NCBI GenBank assembly: GCA_946902985.2
Contig: OX336388.2
Coordinates: forward strand, 1,508,110,545 to 1,508,174,544
Source of the DNA: Meconema thalassinum
Taxonomy: Eukaryota; Arthropoda; Insecta; Orthoptera; Tettigoniidae
Length of the DNA stretch: 64,000 bases
Reading direction: 5' to 3'
Positions 1 to 9,517 of the stretch are shown one piece after another. Each line of letters begins with the position of its first letter. Position 1 is the stretch's first letter. The notes below the pieces were generated by a model. It worked only from the letters and a program-made list of their open reading frames with translations, did no database searches and was not told the origin of the DNA. The position numbers and the translations under genes are program-made.

Positions 1-2426
1 CAATGTGAAAGACAAAACTCGGGTACCCGAAAACCACATTTTGAGGCCCTAAGACCAACCGTTTTTGAGATATTCCCAGAATACTAATTTCATTTAATAA
101 ACTAATGAACAAATGCAAGCCAGTAACCATGGCAACAGATTCTCAGAGGTCCATCTATTGCTGTAAGACTCAATGCAATTCCATTAATTACATTAGTGTG
201 AAAGTTTGCAAACGGCTAGAAGGTTATCACGGAACCAAATTAAGCCGTAAAATTCATCAATACGTTTAACGCGCTTAAGGGGATTAAGGGGTACTCTAGA
301 ATTTTTTCACGCGATTTACACCTGCGGGTGTGGTACGGCAGGTCTATTATATTCCTCTCCCAATATTATTCATTCATTCATTTCGTATAGGCCATCTATG
401 GACTGCGTCATTCCCACTGTCTCCTACTGGCTTTGATGTTTGCCCAGTACGCCCCCATTCGTTCTCGGTGGACTTCCTTCCGTTCCTGGGTCCAAATCTT
501 TCCCGTTTTCAGCTTCGGTTTTTCTTGGAAACCTTTGCATGCTTGAAGTTTCCTTTTGAGTGGGGCGCGCTCCTGAATGTCTATTGGTGTAATCCCCACT
601 TCTTTCAGATCTTTATCCAGTTCTATGAACCAGGCCCATTTTGTTTTCCTCTCCTGAAAGTAAGTTATGTTGCGTTCGGTCAGTCTCGCTGGGCTCATTC
701 GTTCCACATACCCAACAAATGGTATCCTTCTCTTCCGGATGACGTTACTTATCTTCTCCACATGAGTATATAGTTCATGGTTATGCCGTCTTCTGTATTC
801 CCCATTGTCTTTGATGGAACCCAATATCTTCCTCAAAATTTTTCTTTCTTTGGCCTCCAGTTTCTCGACCAAGCCTTTTTTGTTCATCGTGAGGCATTCA
901 GAAGCATGCAAGACCTCCGGACGGATGACACTGCAGTAATGTTTTAGTTTTGCGTTGAAGGATATTTACCTTTTCTTATAGATGTCCTTAGTTAAATGGT
1001 AGGCCATTTCCATTTTGCTCATGCGTGATTGAATGCTTCTTTGTCTGGTAATATCCCTTCCCTGACTCGTCCTGAAAAGAAAAGTACATGGCCATTGGCT
1101 GCATTAATAATTTTAAAAAATAGGTGCTATAATTTCTCCCTATATTATATTATTATTAGTATTATATTATGGCGTACAACGACGAGACAAATCCCCTCGG
1201 TGCCAGAAACAAAACTCGGGGGCCCTCTAGGTTCCTCGAAAACTACATTATAAGGCTCTAAATCCAACAGTTTCTGAAATATTCCCAGAAAACTAATTTA
1301 ATTTAATTTAACAAACTAATGAAGGAATGCAAATCGGCAACCTTGAGAACATTATATCAAGGGGTGGCTTACAACTTTCCTTCTATTTCTGTAAGAAGCA
1401 ATATCACTCCATTTATTACATTTCTGTGCAAGTTTGCAAATGGCTATAAGGTTATCACGGAACTAACGTAGACTGTACAATTCATCAATTCATTTAAGGG
1501 GGTCAAGGGGTAACCTAGAATTTTTTCATGCAATTTTCACGTTCGACATATAGTACAGAAGGTCTATTATATCTCCAAACGGCAACATTATTTTCAAAAA
1601 TTCTTGAATTGAACCAGCATTTTTTTGCGGCTTTTAGGAATTTGGGCAATTTGAGGCTAAAGAACCTGAATTTTCATGCACCACATGCCTTTATAATTTA
1701 TAAAAGGGGTCTTCCTGTGTATGGGCACATAGCACAACGTAGAGGGTCAGTTTTTATGTGACGTGTATTGCGTTTCGTCTACAAGGCTTTCAATTCTATT
1801 TCACGTCAGGAAGTACACGTTAGGTGAATTTAGTCTGAGAGCACATTTTAACTTTTTTTTTTTTGTCGACAAACGGGTTCATCGTAAGGATGATTTTGTA
1901 TGATACTGTGTGGTAGATATACCCTTATTTGGATATCTCGGTAATATGTTGTAGACAATAGAATTGTCTGTCTGCCTTTCTTTGTATCTTTATGTAACCT
2001 ACGCCTATAACTCGTGTTCGGATGCTTGGAGCGTCGTAAAATTAGGTATGGTAACCATGAGAGTCAATACACCTATCATTTATAAAACTCTTCACCGCAC
2101 TTTCATACAGTAGAAGGGTGGATATAGAGAAAAACTTCTCAATACATGCTAAAATAGGCGAAATATAAAAATTATCCTAGAAGGACGACCGAAGCATATG
2201 TTGCGCTTCTCACTGTGAGACACAAAATTCGGGAATCTATAAAAGGTCTCCGAAAACTACATTTTAAGGGCCTTAAATTAACCGTGTGTGTGATATTCCC
2301 AGAAAACTAACTTCGTTCTGATAAACTTGAAGGAATGACAAACCACTAACCATTGCAAAAGTAGCTCAATTGATAATGTCTGGTGTTAACAACGAACACC
2401 GTTCGAAGAACGGGTACTTCTGCTAG
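1..2426 (+). mobile_element. Non-autonomous Helitron, 3' part (copy 1)
   Basis: The 3' end looks like a Helitron terminus: a hairpin at 2399-2413 (CCGTTC, loop GAA, GAACGG), then CTAG at 2423-2426 followed by T. A block beginning near ACAAAACTCGGG recurs three times (about 13-300, 1207-1540, 2218-2340), and the same three-block order is found in the complete copy at 17602-21783. No Rep/helicase coding is visible, so the element is non-autonomous. The 5' end lies outside the window. Copy 1 lacks the SINE and the tandem-repeat element that interrupt copy 2, so it supplies the empty sites. Confidence 0.72.
408..911 (-). pseudogene. RTE-like LINE, C-terminal ORF fragment
   Basis: A 167-codon open stretch reads on the minus strand as the region after the reverse transcriptase of RTE-type LINEs. 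It has KEERKILRKILG-like and VIRKRRIPFVGYVERM segments, a long basic tract, and the closing RMGAYWANIKASRRQ. No RT catalytic motif is included, so this is only the 3' end of an element. It interrupts Helitron copy 1 at about 370-1120: the paralogous Helitron at about 18310-18370 has no such insert. The same C-terminal region recurs at 19998-20430, 21832-22310, 25296-25766 and 58500-60120. No TSD was confidently resolved. Confidence 0.75.
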
Positions 2427-3104
2427 TATCAATATAATTCTTGGATATTTGTGTTCATTGTATTCACTCTCACAGTCAATGTCACTTTTTCCCGTCGATC
2501 TAACCACATGGAGTTTCACGAAACCAATCTAAAATCGCATGCCATGAATGTTTGTCACACTAATTGCACGAAACTTTTATTTAATACCTTTCGAAGAACA
2601 CTGCTTCTATCATGAAACAACATAGCAAAACTGTAACGCAGATTTTGTTGCTGTTGTTGCAACGTGACTGGTCGCGCGTGAAGCAAAATGCTCACTGCTT
2701 AGGTGATGTCATAATTTTTCTTCCTATATCTTCAAAATGTCATGGAAGCACGTGAAAATCCAATGGTGTTATGAGTATGCAGGATTTTATCTTGCATTTC
2801 TTTAATTTAAAAGAATCCTAGTAACTTACAGTATATTAAAGGGTGTTATGCAAGATATGGGGATCATGCAGAAATTAAATATCCCTATTTTTTTGTCTTT
2901 TTAAAGTAAACGAATTTAGCCAAAAAATGAGCCTACGTGACAGATCCAAGGCGTAGGAATCATACAATGCCCGACTGATGTCAGTAGTGCAGCTGCAGTG
3001 GCGGGTCTTATTCTGTCTCCCGTCATCTGTAAGGTTCAGTCTGTGTTAAAATTTCTTGTTGCTCAAATCATAGCACTGACCAAAATGCTCAATGGTGAAG
3101 TAAC
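2427..3104. other. Unassigned, AT-rich
   Basis: No long ORF, tRNA-like box or recognised repeat was seen. It begins exactly at the Helitron insertion junction (T2427). Confidence 0.5.
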
Positions 3105-3445
3105 TAGCTTTCTCAGCTGTCACCGTTGAGGTCCATGCTTGATTCCCTGATCTGTGATGTGAGGGATGAAGTCGATTTCGTTCAGCCTCGTGACGTAGAA
3201 CTGAGAACAGGTGGGTTTGGTTTCCATCTCAGGCATAATAGAAATGGTTTTCCGTGGCTTCCCTACGTGAATGTATGGATGGTACCTAATTTGGGCCACG
3301 GCCGCCTTCTAACCAAATCGTAACTTCAATTACAAACACACAACTAATATATCTTTCACAATGGCACAGGTAATCAGAAAGATTTCATACACGTCCAGTT
3401 ATACTAGATTACATGACCACGATGTCGTAAAGGAGCACTTCATCT
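3105..3445 (+). mobile_element. SINE-3, degraded copy
   Basis: The tRNA-like head is poor, but the body matches the SINE-3 series: CAGCCTCGTGACG, a GGTTTTCCGTGGCTTCCC block near 3250, 'ATGGTACCTAATTTGGGCCA', and the 3' part with ATCAGAAAGATT...TACATGACCACGATGTCG. Better copies are at 16064-16450 and 50335-50535. Confidence 0.55.
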
Positions 3446-3942
3446 TGAGGATTATAAATCGAATAGGTTGAATACTCCTTATACTGAAGGTGGTTCTTTT
3501 CGGATAGTGTCGTATAAACAATCCAATTGGAGGGAAAACAGTATCCTTCACATACCCGCATTGCACCATTCTATTACCTTCAAAATAGAAGACACATTCT
3601 CTTCTTGATGTTACTATTTCCATTTTGAGTGTTGTATTTGTGGCATGGCTGTCTTCGTAATATAAAATCATTTGTTTGTTCCAATATGGGACGCAAAAAG
3701 CTGAGTAGTGCATGTATATGCATTCATCACTTTTAATAACTACAATACATCTTCTCACGCCTTACTTCTCATATTGCTCTATTCTTCCCTTTCATTTAGT
3801 CTCTCCCAGGCTTCGCTTTATGTTTCTCCCTCCACTTTCTTGTTCACTCATCCACACCAAATCCCGTGTATTTGTGCTTTACGGAAGGAACGTGTGCCAT
3901 AATATGTAGATGAGAGATCGCGCACATAAAATTGAATCCAAC
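3446..3942. other. Unassigned
   Basis: A 119-codon open frame on the minus strand (3399-3758) has no recognised motif and overlaps the SINE end, so it is not called as a gene. Confidence 0.4.
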
Positions 3943-3955
3943 ATTCAAAAATCAA

Positions 3956-4795
3956 GAGTTTAACAAGAGTTTAGTGCTTTTCAGTCGGTCAACACGAATG
4001 TACCCAAAAGAGATGGGTTATGCCCTAATCCTGAAATAAATTACATGAGATTAATAAAACACTAGGATGACCAGTTTCGATCGTCAAGCGATCATCATCA
4101 GATCCAATACACTTAGGCTATAAAATCTATGTTTGAAATACAGGTGAAAATATTTACAATATGTACAATTATTTAGTTGCAGTATTGGTACTGCAACTGT
4201 CAGTGTATGCTAAATGCAGTATATATGTTAGGTGAAATGCTAAATGGTGATGGCTATCCGGAGATTGTACTTTAGAGAGATTATATGGCTGTAAACTATG
4301 GTTAAACTATACAATTTTAGGCTAACTACTTATCTGATTGTCTTCCGTACTACAGCTATTCGCAGTTTCCGTGCTCACTTGAACTCGCTGTGCGGTCGAC
4401 TGCGGTGGTTATCTTAACGACTGGTTTTTTCCCTGCCTTCCCCCCCTGTCCCTACGTGCTGTGGGGAGTGATCGCGATGTGTTTATGTGAGGTGTTGCCA
4501 ACCTAGATAAGATGTATGTTATTGAATGAGGTGGATCTACAACTATTAAAGACCGTGGATTAGCCCTCGCCACGCGTGGAGCATAACCCATTCGAACTAA
4601 GCGTTGACGGTCTTATGAGGACGTCCCGGCACCTTTAATACTGCCTCTAATATGGGCCTTGGTTTATTGCAGAAGAAAAGTACATCGTACACCTGATCCA
4701 GATAACATTTACCTATTAAAAACCCCCTAATTTCCCCCCTTTTTTATCTAGCTTGGCTGTGTCGCTAAATTGTGTTTTGTTTCCGACAGGGTGTG
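3956..4795 (-). repeat. PLE-A inverted arm L
   Basis: Reverse complement of arm R (5256-5544, 6982-7264 and 8732-9034 joined conceptually by position). Differences are few, for example 7 versus 8 C/G in the homopolymer near 4440/7050 and 6 versus 5 T/A beside it. It keeps the uninterrupted target sites of both PLE-B (near 4497-4519) and Tc1 (near 4210-4230). Confidence 0.85.
4065..4105 (-). ncRNA. Hammerhead ribozyme motif, type I (PLE-A, arm L)
   Basis: Minus-strand counterpart of 8850-8890. Read 5' to 3' on the minus strand: GGAT, CTGATGA, one unpaired T, stem II GATCG/CGATC closing CTTGA, GAA, a two-pair stem III (AC/GT), then C at the expected cleavage site and ATCC closing stem I. All consensus core bases are present. 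Activity is not shown. Confidence 0.72.
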
Positions 4796-5298
4796 TTTTT
4801 TAGTAGCGTGAAGAGGGGTGAGCTCTCCATGAACGTGTGTTCATTTAGATTGTTGGGATTGTTTCGTTTGGCTAGGTGTATCTCGATTGCTTCCTTTATG
4901 TCAAGAGCTCTGCCTTTCGATTCGTGATGGATTATTTTAAGGTCCGACTCTATGTTGGTAAAGCTATGCCCTGCGTCACACATATGTTCGCACACGGCTG
5001 AATGTGTTCCGTATCTTATCGCATTTCTATGTTCATTATAACGTGTGTCTACTCGCCTTCCACTCTGCCCGATGTAATTAGCTTGACAATCGGTGTCTTG
5101 GCACGTTATAGAATATACCCCTGACCTTGAATACGGGTCACGTTTATTTAGATTACTATTTAGGAGGTGCCTAGCGGTTGTGTTTTTCGTCGTGAAAGCT
5201 ATCTTTATGCCTTGCTTTTTGAATAGGTTAGTGATTTTATATGTATTCGCATTCACACACCCTGTCGGAAACAAAACACAATTTAGCGACACAGCCAA
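4765..5298 (-). pseudogene. Penelope-like element C-terminal GIY-YIG endonuclease fragment
   Basis: In Penelope-like elements a GIY-YIG nuclease follows the reverse transcriptase and is thought to nick the target. Counting from the upstream end of the open frame (which begins at TTG, not ATG), the features are: a linker KITNLFKKQGIKIAF at 21-35; GVY at 60-62; YIG at 75-77; the R-rich helix GRRVDTRYNEH at 80-90; CEHMCDAGH at 103-111; and the acidic helix KEAIEIHLAKR at 135-145. The Cys/His pattern (C66, C71, C103, H105, C107, H111) fits the zinc-binding insertion described for PLE nucleases. The first 15 or so codons are antisense to the inverted arm, so the true protein is truncated there and the RT is missing. 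Confidence 0.82.
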
Positions 5299-5593
5299 GC
5301 TAGATAAAAAAGGGGGGAAATTAGGGGGTTTTTAATAGGTAAATGTTATCTGGATCAGGTGTACGATGTACTTTTCTTCTGCAATAAACCAAGGCCCATA
5401 TTAGAGGCAGTATTAAAGGTGCCGGGACGTCCTCATAAGACCGTCAACGCTTAGTTCGAATGGGTTATGCTCCACGCGTGGCGAGGACTAATCCACGGTC
5501 TTTAATAGTTGTAGATCCACCTCATTCAATAACATACATCTTATAAATAATTCATGCTTTTGGGCTAATGCCGTGTGTATTTTTAATTTAAAA

Positions 5594-5632
5594 CCATACG
5601 TTTCGGAGAAACCTTGCCTCCTTTTTCAATGG
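5594..5632 (-). ncRNA. Degenerate hammerhead-like motif (PLE-B, left arm)
   Basis: Mirror image of 6844-6882, with the same core changes described there. Confidence 0.4.
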
Positions 5633-6045
5633 AAATAAACAATGTGGCCAAAGAAAGTATATCAATGAGATTACAAAAAATATAGATAAATTCCTCTGTT
5701 CGTCACCAGAGAGCAGCTGCCAGAAATAACTGTATGGACCATGGTGGAACGGCGGACAGAGTAGTAAGTAACAAGAAGGTAAAGGGGGCGGTGTGAAAAT
5801 ATAGAAACTCCTCGAAGAATGAGGAGGGAGGGGGGGAGGTGGGAGGTGGGAGGGTTAGATGGATATAAGGAAACATAAACAAAAGGGAATAGTAGCTGAA
5901 CGATACCTTACGTCAAACAGTCAACGGCGAATAAACAGATGGAAACTCCTCCAGTGACGAACAAAGGAGATCAAATCCAGGCTCTGAGCCCTAGAGGGAA
6001 AATGTACAATTTTTAATATGTGAAGAACAGAGAGACTGAGAGGAA

Positions 6046-6222
6046 CTATCTCCCTAGATCCTTAATAACTGGTAGCCAAGTGTCACTTAGCTGATATCCA
6101 GTGTCTCTGTTAAAATTATTGGGATTTTTACGAATTTCAACTGCCTCCCTTATAATTCTAGACCAGTTGTGCTTAACAAGGGCAAGCGCATGAGCATCCT
6201 TGAAACATACATCGTGCCCTGA
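6046..6222 (-). pseudogene. PLE-B GIY-YIG domain C-terminal end, left arm
   Basis: The minus frame reads SGHDVCFKDAHAL, then IIREAVEIRKNPNNFNRDTGY and SDTWLPVI, the usual C-terminus of PLE nucleases (GH before a hydrophobic strand, then an REA-EI helix and an NRD-GY tail). The open frame continues through the palindrome centre to 6276, but those codons come from the opposite arm. GVY and YIG are absent, so it cannot encode a nuclease. Stop at 6046. Confidence 0.7.
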
Positions 6223-6253
6223 CAAATCAGCTATAGCTGAACATGCCCTGTCT

Positions 6254-6430
6254 TCAGGGCACGATGTATGTTTCAAGGATGCTCATGCGCTTGCCCTTGT
6301 TAAGCACAACTGGTCTAGAATTATAAGGGAGGCAGTTGAAATTCGTAAAAATCCCAATAATTTTAACAGAGACACTGGATATCAGCTAAGTGACACTTGG
6401 CTACCAGTTATTAAGGATCTAGGGAGATAG
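6254..6430 (+). pseudogene. PLE-B GIY-YIG domain C-terminal end, right arm
   Basis: Identical coding end to the left arm, reading outward on the plus strand. The frame starts at ATG 6200 but codons before 6254 cross the centre; there SAIAEHALSSGHD resembles the genuine PLE sequence better than the left frame does. That suggests the right copy is slightly longer (starting in the 6223-6253 spacer) and the left copy is the secondary one. The stop at 6430 is followed by about 410 bp of 3' non-coding DNA before the hammerhead-like remnant. Confidence 0.7.
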
Positions 6431-6843
6431 TTCCTCTCAGTCTCTCTGTTCTTCACATATTAAAAATTGTACATTTTCCCTCTAGGGCTCAGAGCCTGGA
6501 TTTGATCTCCTTTGTTCGTCACTGGAGGAGTTTCCATCTGTTTATTCGCCGTTGACTGTTTGACGTAAGGTATCGTTCAGCTACTATTCCCTTTTGTTTA
6601 TGTTTCCTTATATCCATCTAACCCTCCCACCTCCCACCTCCCCCCCTCCCTCCTCATTCTTCGAGGAGTTTCTATATTTTCACACCGCCCCCTTTACCTT
6701 CTTGTTACTTACTACTCTGTCCGCCGTTCCACCATGGTCCATACAGTTATTTCTGGCAGCTGCTCTCTGGTGACGAACAGAGGAATTTATCTATATTTTT
6801 TGTAATCTCATTGATATACTTTCTTTGGCCACATTGTTTATTT

Positions 6844-6882
6844 CCATTGAAAAAGGAGGCAAGGTTTCTCCGAAACGTATGG
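6844..6882 (+). ncRNA. Degenerate hammerhead-like motif (PLE-B, right arm)
   Basis: Stem I CCA/TGG, core TTGAAAA in place of CTGANGA, one extra A, stem II GGAG/CTCC, GAA, stem III AC/GT without a loop, and A at the cleavage position. The layout is hammerhead-like and occupies the same place after the nuclease end as in PLE-A. Core positions C3 (T) and G8 (A) are changed, so it is probably inactive. Confidence 0.42.
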
Positions 6883-7264
6883 TTTTAAATTAAAAATACA
6901 CACGGCATTAGCCCAAAAGCATGAATTATTTATATAATAATCCGAGCCGTGAAAGCCTTAATATGCAAACATACATCTTATCTAGGTTGGCAACACCTCA
7001 CATAAACACATCGCGATCACTCCCCACAGCACGTAGGGACAGGGGGGGGAAGGCAGGGAAAAACCAGTCGTTAAGATAACCACCGCAGTCGACCGCACAG
7101 CGAGTTCAAGTGAGCACGGAAACTGCGAATAGCTGTAGTACGGAAGACAATCAGATAAGTAGTTAGCCTAAAATTGTATAGTTTAACCATAGTTTACAGC
7201 CATATAATCTCTCTAAAGTACAATCTCCGGATAGCCATCACCATTTAGCATTTCACCTAACATA

Positions 7265-8729
7265 CACACATCAAAAAAAGTTTTGCATCACCTCGGTTCC
7301 CAGATCTCCGGCATATAGACGTTGACTGTGTATATTGTATCCAAGATACAGTCCCTTTGACTGTTCATAGATGTCACTAAAACTGCTCAAAGATGTAAAC
7401 AACCATGCATGAGCAGGGCCTATTAGACGGAGGGGGTACGACAGCCGATCAGTTCCAGTCATTCCACCAGGACGAAGGTACGCTGCTCATGTTGTCTGTA
7501 GTTCTACCATGCCTAGAAGGTCAATACCGCAGTTCGATCGCGTCCGCATTGTTACTTTGTGTCAAGAAGGGCTCTCAACAAGGGAAGTTTCCAGGCGTCT
7601 CAGAGTGAACCAAAGCGATGTTGTTCGGACATGGAGGAGGTACAGAGATACAGGAACTGTCGATGACAGGCCTCGCTCAGGCCGCCCAAGGGCTACTACT
7701 GTAGTGGATGACCGCTACTTACGGATTGCCGCTCGGAGGAACCCTGACAGCAATGCCACCATGTTGAATAATGCGTTTCGTTCAGCCACAGGACGTCGTG
7801 TTTCAACTCAAACTGTGCGCAATAGGCTGCATGATGCGCAACTTCACTCCCGACGTCCATGGCGAGGTCCAGCTTTGCAACCCCGACACCATGCAGCGCG
7901 GTACAGATGGGCCCAACAACATGCTGAATGGAACCCACAGAATTGGCATCACGTTCTCTTCACCGATGAGTGTCGCATATGCCTTCAACCAGACAATCGT
8001 CGGAGACGTGTTTGGAGGCACCCTGGTCAGGCTGAACGTCTTAGACACACTGTCCAGCGAGTGCAGCAAGGTGGTGGTTCCCTGATGTTTTGGGGTGGCA
8101 TTATGTGGGGCCGACGTACGCCACTGGTGGTCATGGAAGGCTCCGAAACGGCTTTACGATACCTGAATGACATCCTCCGACCCATAGTGCACCCATATCG
8201 GCAGAATATTGGAGAGGCATTTGTCTTCATGGACGACAATTCTCGACCTCATCGTGCACATCTTGTGAATGCGTTCCTTCAAGATAACGACATCGCTCGA
8301 CTACAGTGGCCAGCATGTTCGCCAGACATGAACCCTATCGAACATGCCTGGGATATGTTGAAAAGGGCTGTTTATGGACGTCTTGACCCACCAACCACTC
8401 TTAGAGATTTACGCCGAATTGTCGTTGAGGAGTGGGACAATTTGGACCAACAGTGTCTTGATGAACTTGTGGATAGTATGCCACGACGAATACAGGCATG
8501 CATCAATGCAAGAGGACGTGCTACTGGGTATTAGAGGTAGTGGTGTGTACTGCAATCTGGACCACAAATGCTGAAAGTCTAGCTGTATGATGGTACAACA
8601 TGCAATGTGTGGGTCTCATGAGCAATAAAACGAGCTGAAATGTTGTTTGTGTTGATCTCTATTCCCTTTGTATTTAAAGGTTCCGGAACTCTTGGAACCG
8701 AGGTGATGCAAAACTTTTTTTGATGTGTG
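7265..8729 (+). mobile_element. Tc1/mariner transposon, apparently complete
   Basis: Terminal inverted repeats of 36 bp are identical (7265-7300 and 8694-8729), beginning CACACATCAAAAAAAG. The element is flanked by TA at 7263-7264 and 8730-8731. Arm L of PLE-A shows the empty site with a single TA, confirming both boundaries. Total length 1465 bp, usual for the superfamily. It carries one transposase gene at 7509-8534 and about 160 bp of 3' non-coding DNA containing AATAAA near 8624. Confidence 0.93.
7509..8534 (+). CDS. Tc1-family transposase, DD34E, intact
   Basis: Cuts and pastes the element at TA sites in the nucleus. The 341-residue frame from ATG 7509 is uninterrupted and of normal family length. 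An N-terminal helix-turn-helix region (about 10-45) is followed by a GRPR motif at 58-61 and a second DNA-binding helix region (about 65-115). The catalytic triad is D153 (FTDECR), D243 (MDDNSRPH) and E278 (NPIEHAW), with 34 residues between D243 and E278. WGGI at 195-198 and SPDMNPIEHAWD at 271-282 are typical. No stop, frameshift or missing catalytic residue was seen, and the TIRs are identical, so recent mobility is plausible. The ATG is preceded by ACC, and no competing upstream in-frame start was noted. Confidence 0.93.
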   Translation: MPRRSIPQFDRVRIVTLCQEGLSTREVSRRLRVNQSDVVRTWRRYRDTGTVDDRPRSGRPRATTVVDDRYLRIAARRNPDSNATMLNNAFRSATGRRVSTQTVRNRLHDAQLHSRRPWRGPALQPRHHAARYRWAQQHAEWNPQNWHHVLFTDECRICLQPDNRRRRVWRHPGQAERLRHTVQRVQQGGGSLMFWGGIMWGRRTPLVVMEGSETALRYLNDILRPIVHPYRQNIGEAFVFMDDNSRPHRAHLVNAFLQDNDIARLQWPACSPDMNPIEHAWDMLKRAVYGRLDPPTTLRDLRRIVVEEWDNLDQQCLDELVDSMPRRIQACINARGRATGY

Positions 8730-8849
8730 TATATACTGCATTTAGCATACACTGACAGTTGCAGTACCAATACTGCAACTAAATAATTGTACATATTGTA
8801 AATATTTTCACTGGTATTTCAAACATAGATTTTATAGCCTAAGTGTATT

Positions 8850-8890
8850 GGATCTGATGATGATCGCTTGACGATCGAAACTGGTCATCC
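8850..8890 (+). ncRNA. Hammerhead ribozyme motif, type I (PLE-A, arm R)
   Basis: Stem I GGAT 8850-8853 pairs with ATCC 8887-8890. The core CTGATGA is 8854-8860, then unpaired T8861. Stem II is GATCG 8862-8866 with CGATC 8872-8876 around CTTGA. GAA is 8877-8879. Stem III is AC 8880-8881 with GT 8884-8885 around TG, and the predicted cleavage is after C8886. Open stem I with a minimal stem III is the form known from Penelope-like elements. The extra T after the core departs from the textbook model. Confidence 0.74.
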
Positions 8891-9185
8891 TAGTGTTTTA
8901 TTAATCTCATGTAATTTATTTCAGGATTAGGGCATAACCCATCTCTTTTGGGTACATTCGTGTTGACCGACTGAAAAGCAATAAACTCTTGTTTACTAAG
9001 GCAACACTGAAAATATGGCTTCAAACACCACAATATTCAAAAATCAAATAATACTAAGTATCATTTTGTCCGTAGAAGTATTGAATCATGGATTATTGTT
9101 CGCCGAAAGAATTTTTCAAACATTTTAATAACAGGTTGAATTTAATCCAGAGAAAATTGAATACTATATTCAGTTGTCCCAGAGA

Positions 9186-9517
9186 AGCCTCCGTGGCTTA
9201 GGCGGCAGCACGCCGGCCTGTCACCGCTGGATCTGTGGTTCAAATCCCGGTCACTCCATGTGAGATCTGTGCTGGACAAAACGGAGGCAGACAGGTTTTT
9301 CTCCGGGTACTCCGGTTTTCCCTGTCAAAATTTCATTCCAGCAACACTCTCCCTTATCATTTCATTTCATCTGTCATTCATTTAATCATTGCCCCAGAGG
9401 AGTGCGTCAGGCCTCGGCAGCCGGCACATTTCATATCCTCGTCGCTAGATGGGGGCTTCATTCAATCCATTCCTGACCCGGTCGGAGACTGGAGCAGGCT
9501 GTGGATTTTCATTTTTC
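9186..9517 (+). mobile_element. SINE-1, full copy
   Basis: tRNA-derived SINE: head GCCTCCGTGGCTTAGGCGGC with B-box GGTTCAAATCC near 9237, a body with TTTTTCTCCGGGTACTCCGG, and an end GTGGATTTTCATTTTTC without poly-A. It is flanked by the 18-bp duplication ATTCAGTTGTCCCAGAGA (9168-9185, 9518-9535). Confidence 0.85.

Larger units (their letters stand above)
5545..6967. mobile_element. Penelope-like element PLE-B, palindromic insertion
   Basis: Two 678-bp arms (5545-6222 and 6254-6931) are reverse complements around a 31-bp centre (6223-6253). The paired coordinates sum to 12476 at both ends, so the arms contain no net indel. The insertion is flanked by the 14-bp repeat AACATACATCTTAT (5531-5544 and 6968-6981); arm L of PLE-A shows the unoccupied single site. 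A 36-bp tail (6932-6967) follows only the right arm. Each arm carries a PLE C-terminal coding end and a hammerhead-like remnant. The RT and the core of the nuclease are missing. Confidence 0.8.
3956..9034. mobile_element. Composite Penelope-like element (PLE-A) in inverted-arm form
   Basis: The unit is bounded by the 13-bp direct repeat ATTCAAAAATCAA at 3943-3955 and 9035-9047, read as the target-site duplication. It holds a minus-oriented PLE 3' part (GIY-YIG end at 4765-5298, then about 700 bp ending in a hammerhead motif) and an inverted copy of that 3' region on the plus strand. Arm L is 3956-4795. Arm R is 5256-9034, with two later insertions: PLE-B at 5545-6967 and Tc1 at 7265-8729. The central spacer is 4796-5255. 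With the insertions removed, arm R is about 875 bp against 840 bp for arm L; the difference is about 35 bp found only at the outer end of arm R. The reverse transcriptase is absent, so the copy is 5'-truncated. Confidence 0.78.
5256..9034 (+). repeat. PLE-A inverted arm R, interrupted twice
   Basis: Three blocks, 5256-5544, 6982-7264 and 8732-9034, are the reverse complement of arm L. The junction with the spacer falls at CACACCCTGTCGG, shared with arm L near 4783-4795. The outer end continues about 35 bp further than arm L (AAGGCAACACTG...), and this extension is also present in the PLE-A scraps at 39060-39240 and 43806-43890, so it belongs to the element. Confidence 0.82.

Noticed and set aside
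330..773. 147-codon plus-strand ORF
   Set aside because: Antisense to the RTE C-terminal fragment at 408-911, with no family resemblance.
3399..3758. 119-codon minus-strand ORF
   Set aside because: Overlaps a SINE end and has no motif.
5093..5335. 80-codon plus-strand ORF
   Set aside because: Antisense to the GIY-YIG fragment.
6200..6276. N-terminal codons that differ between the two PLE-B ORFs as two distinct proteins
   Set aside because: They cross the palindrome centre and are read from opposite arms; the shared C-terminal end is the only genuine coding.
7696..8239. Several ORFs on other frames of the Tc1 transposase
   Set aside because: Shadows of the real 7509-8534 frame.
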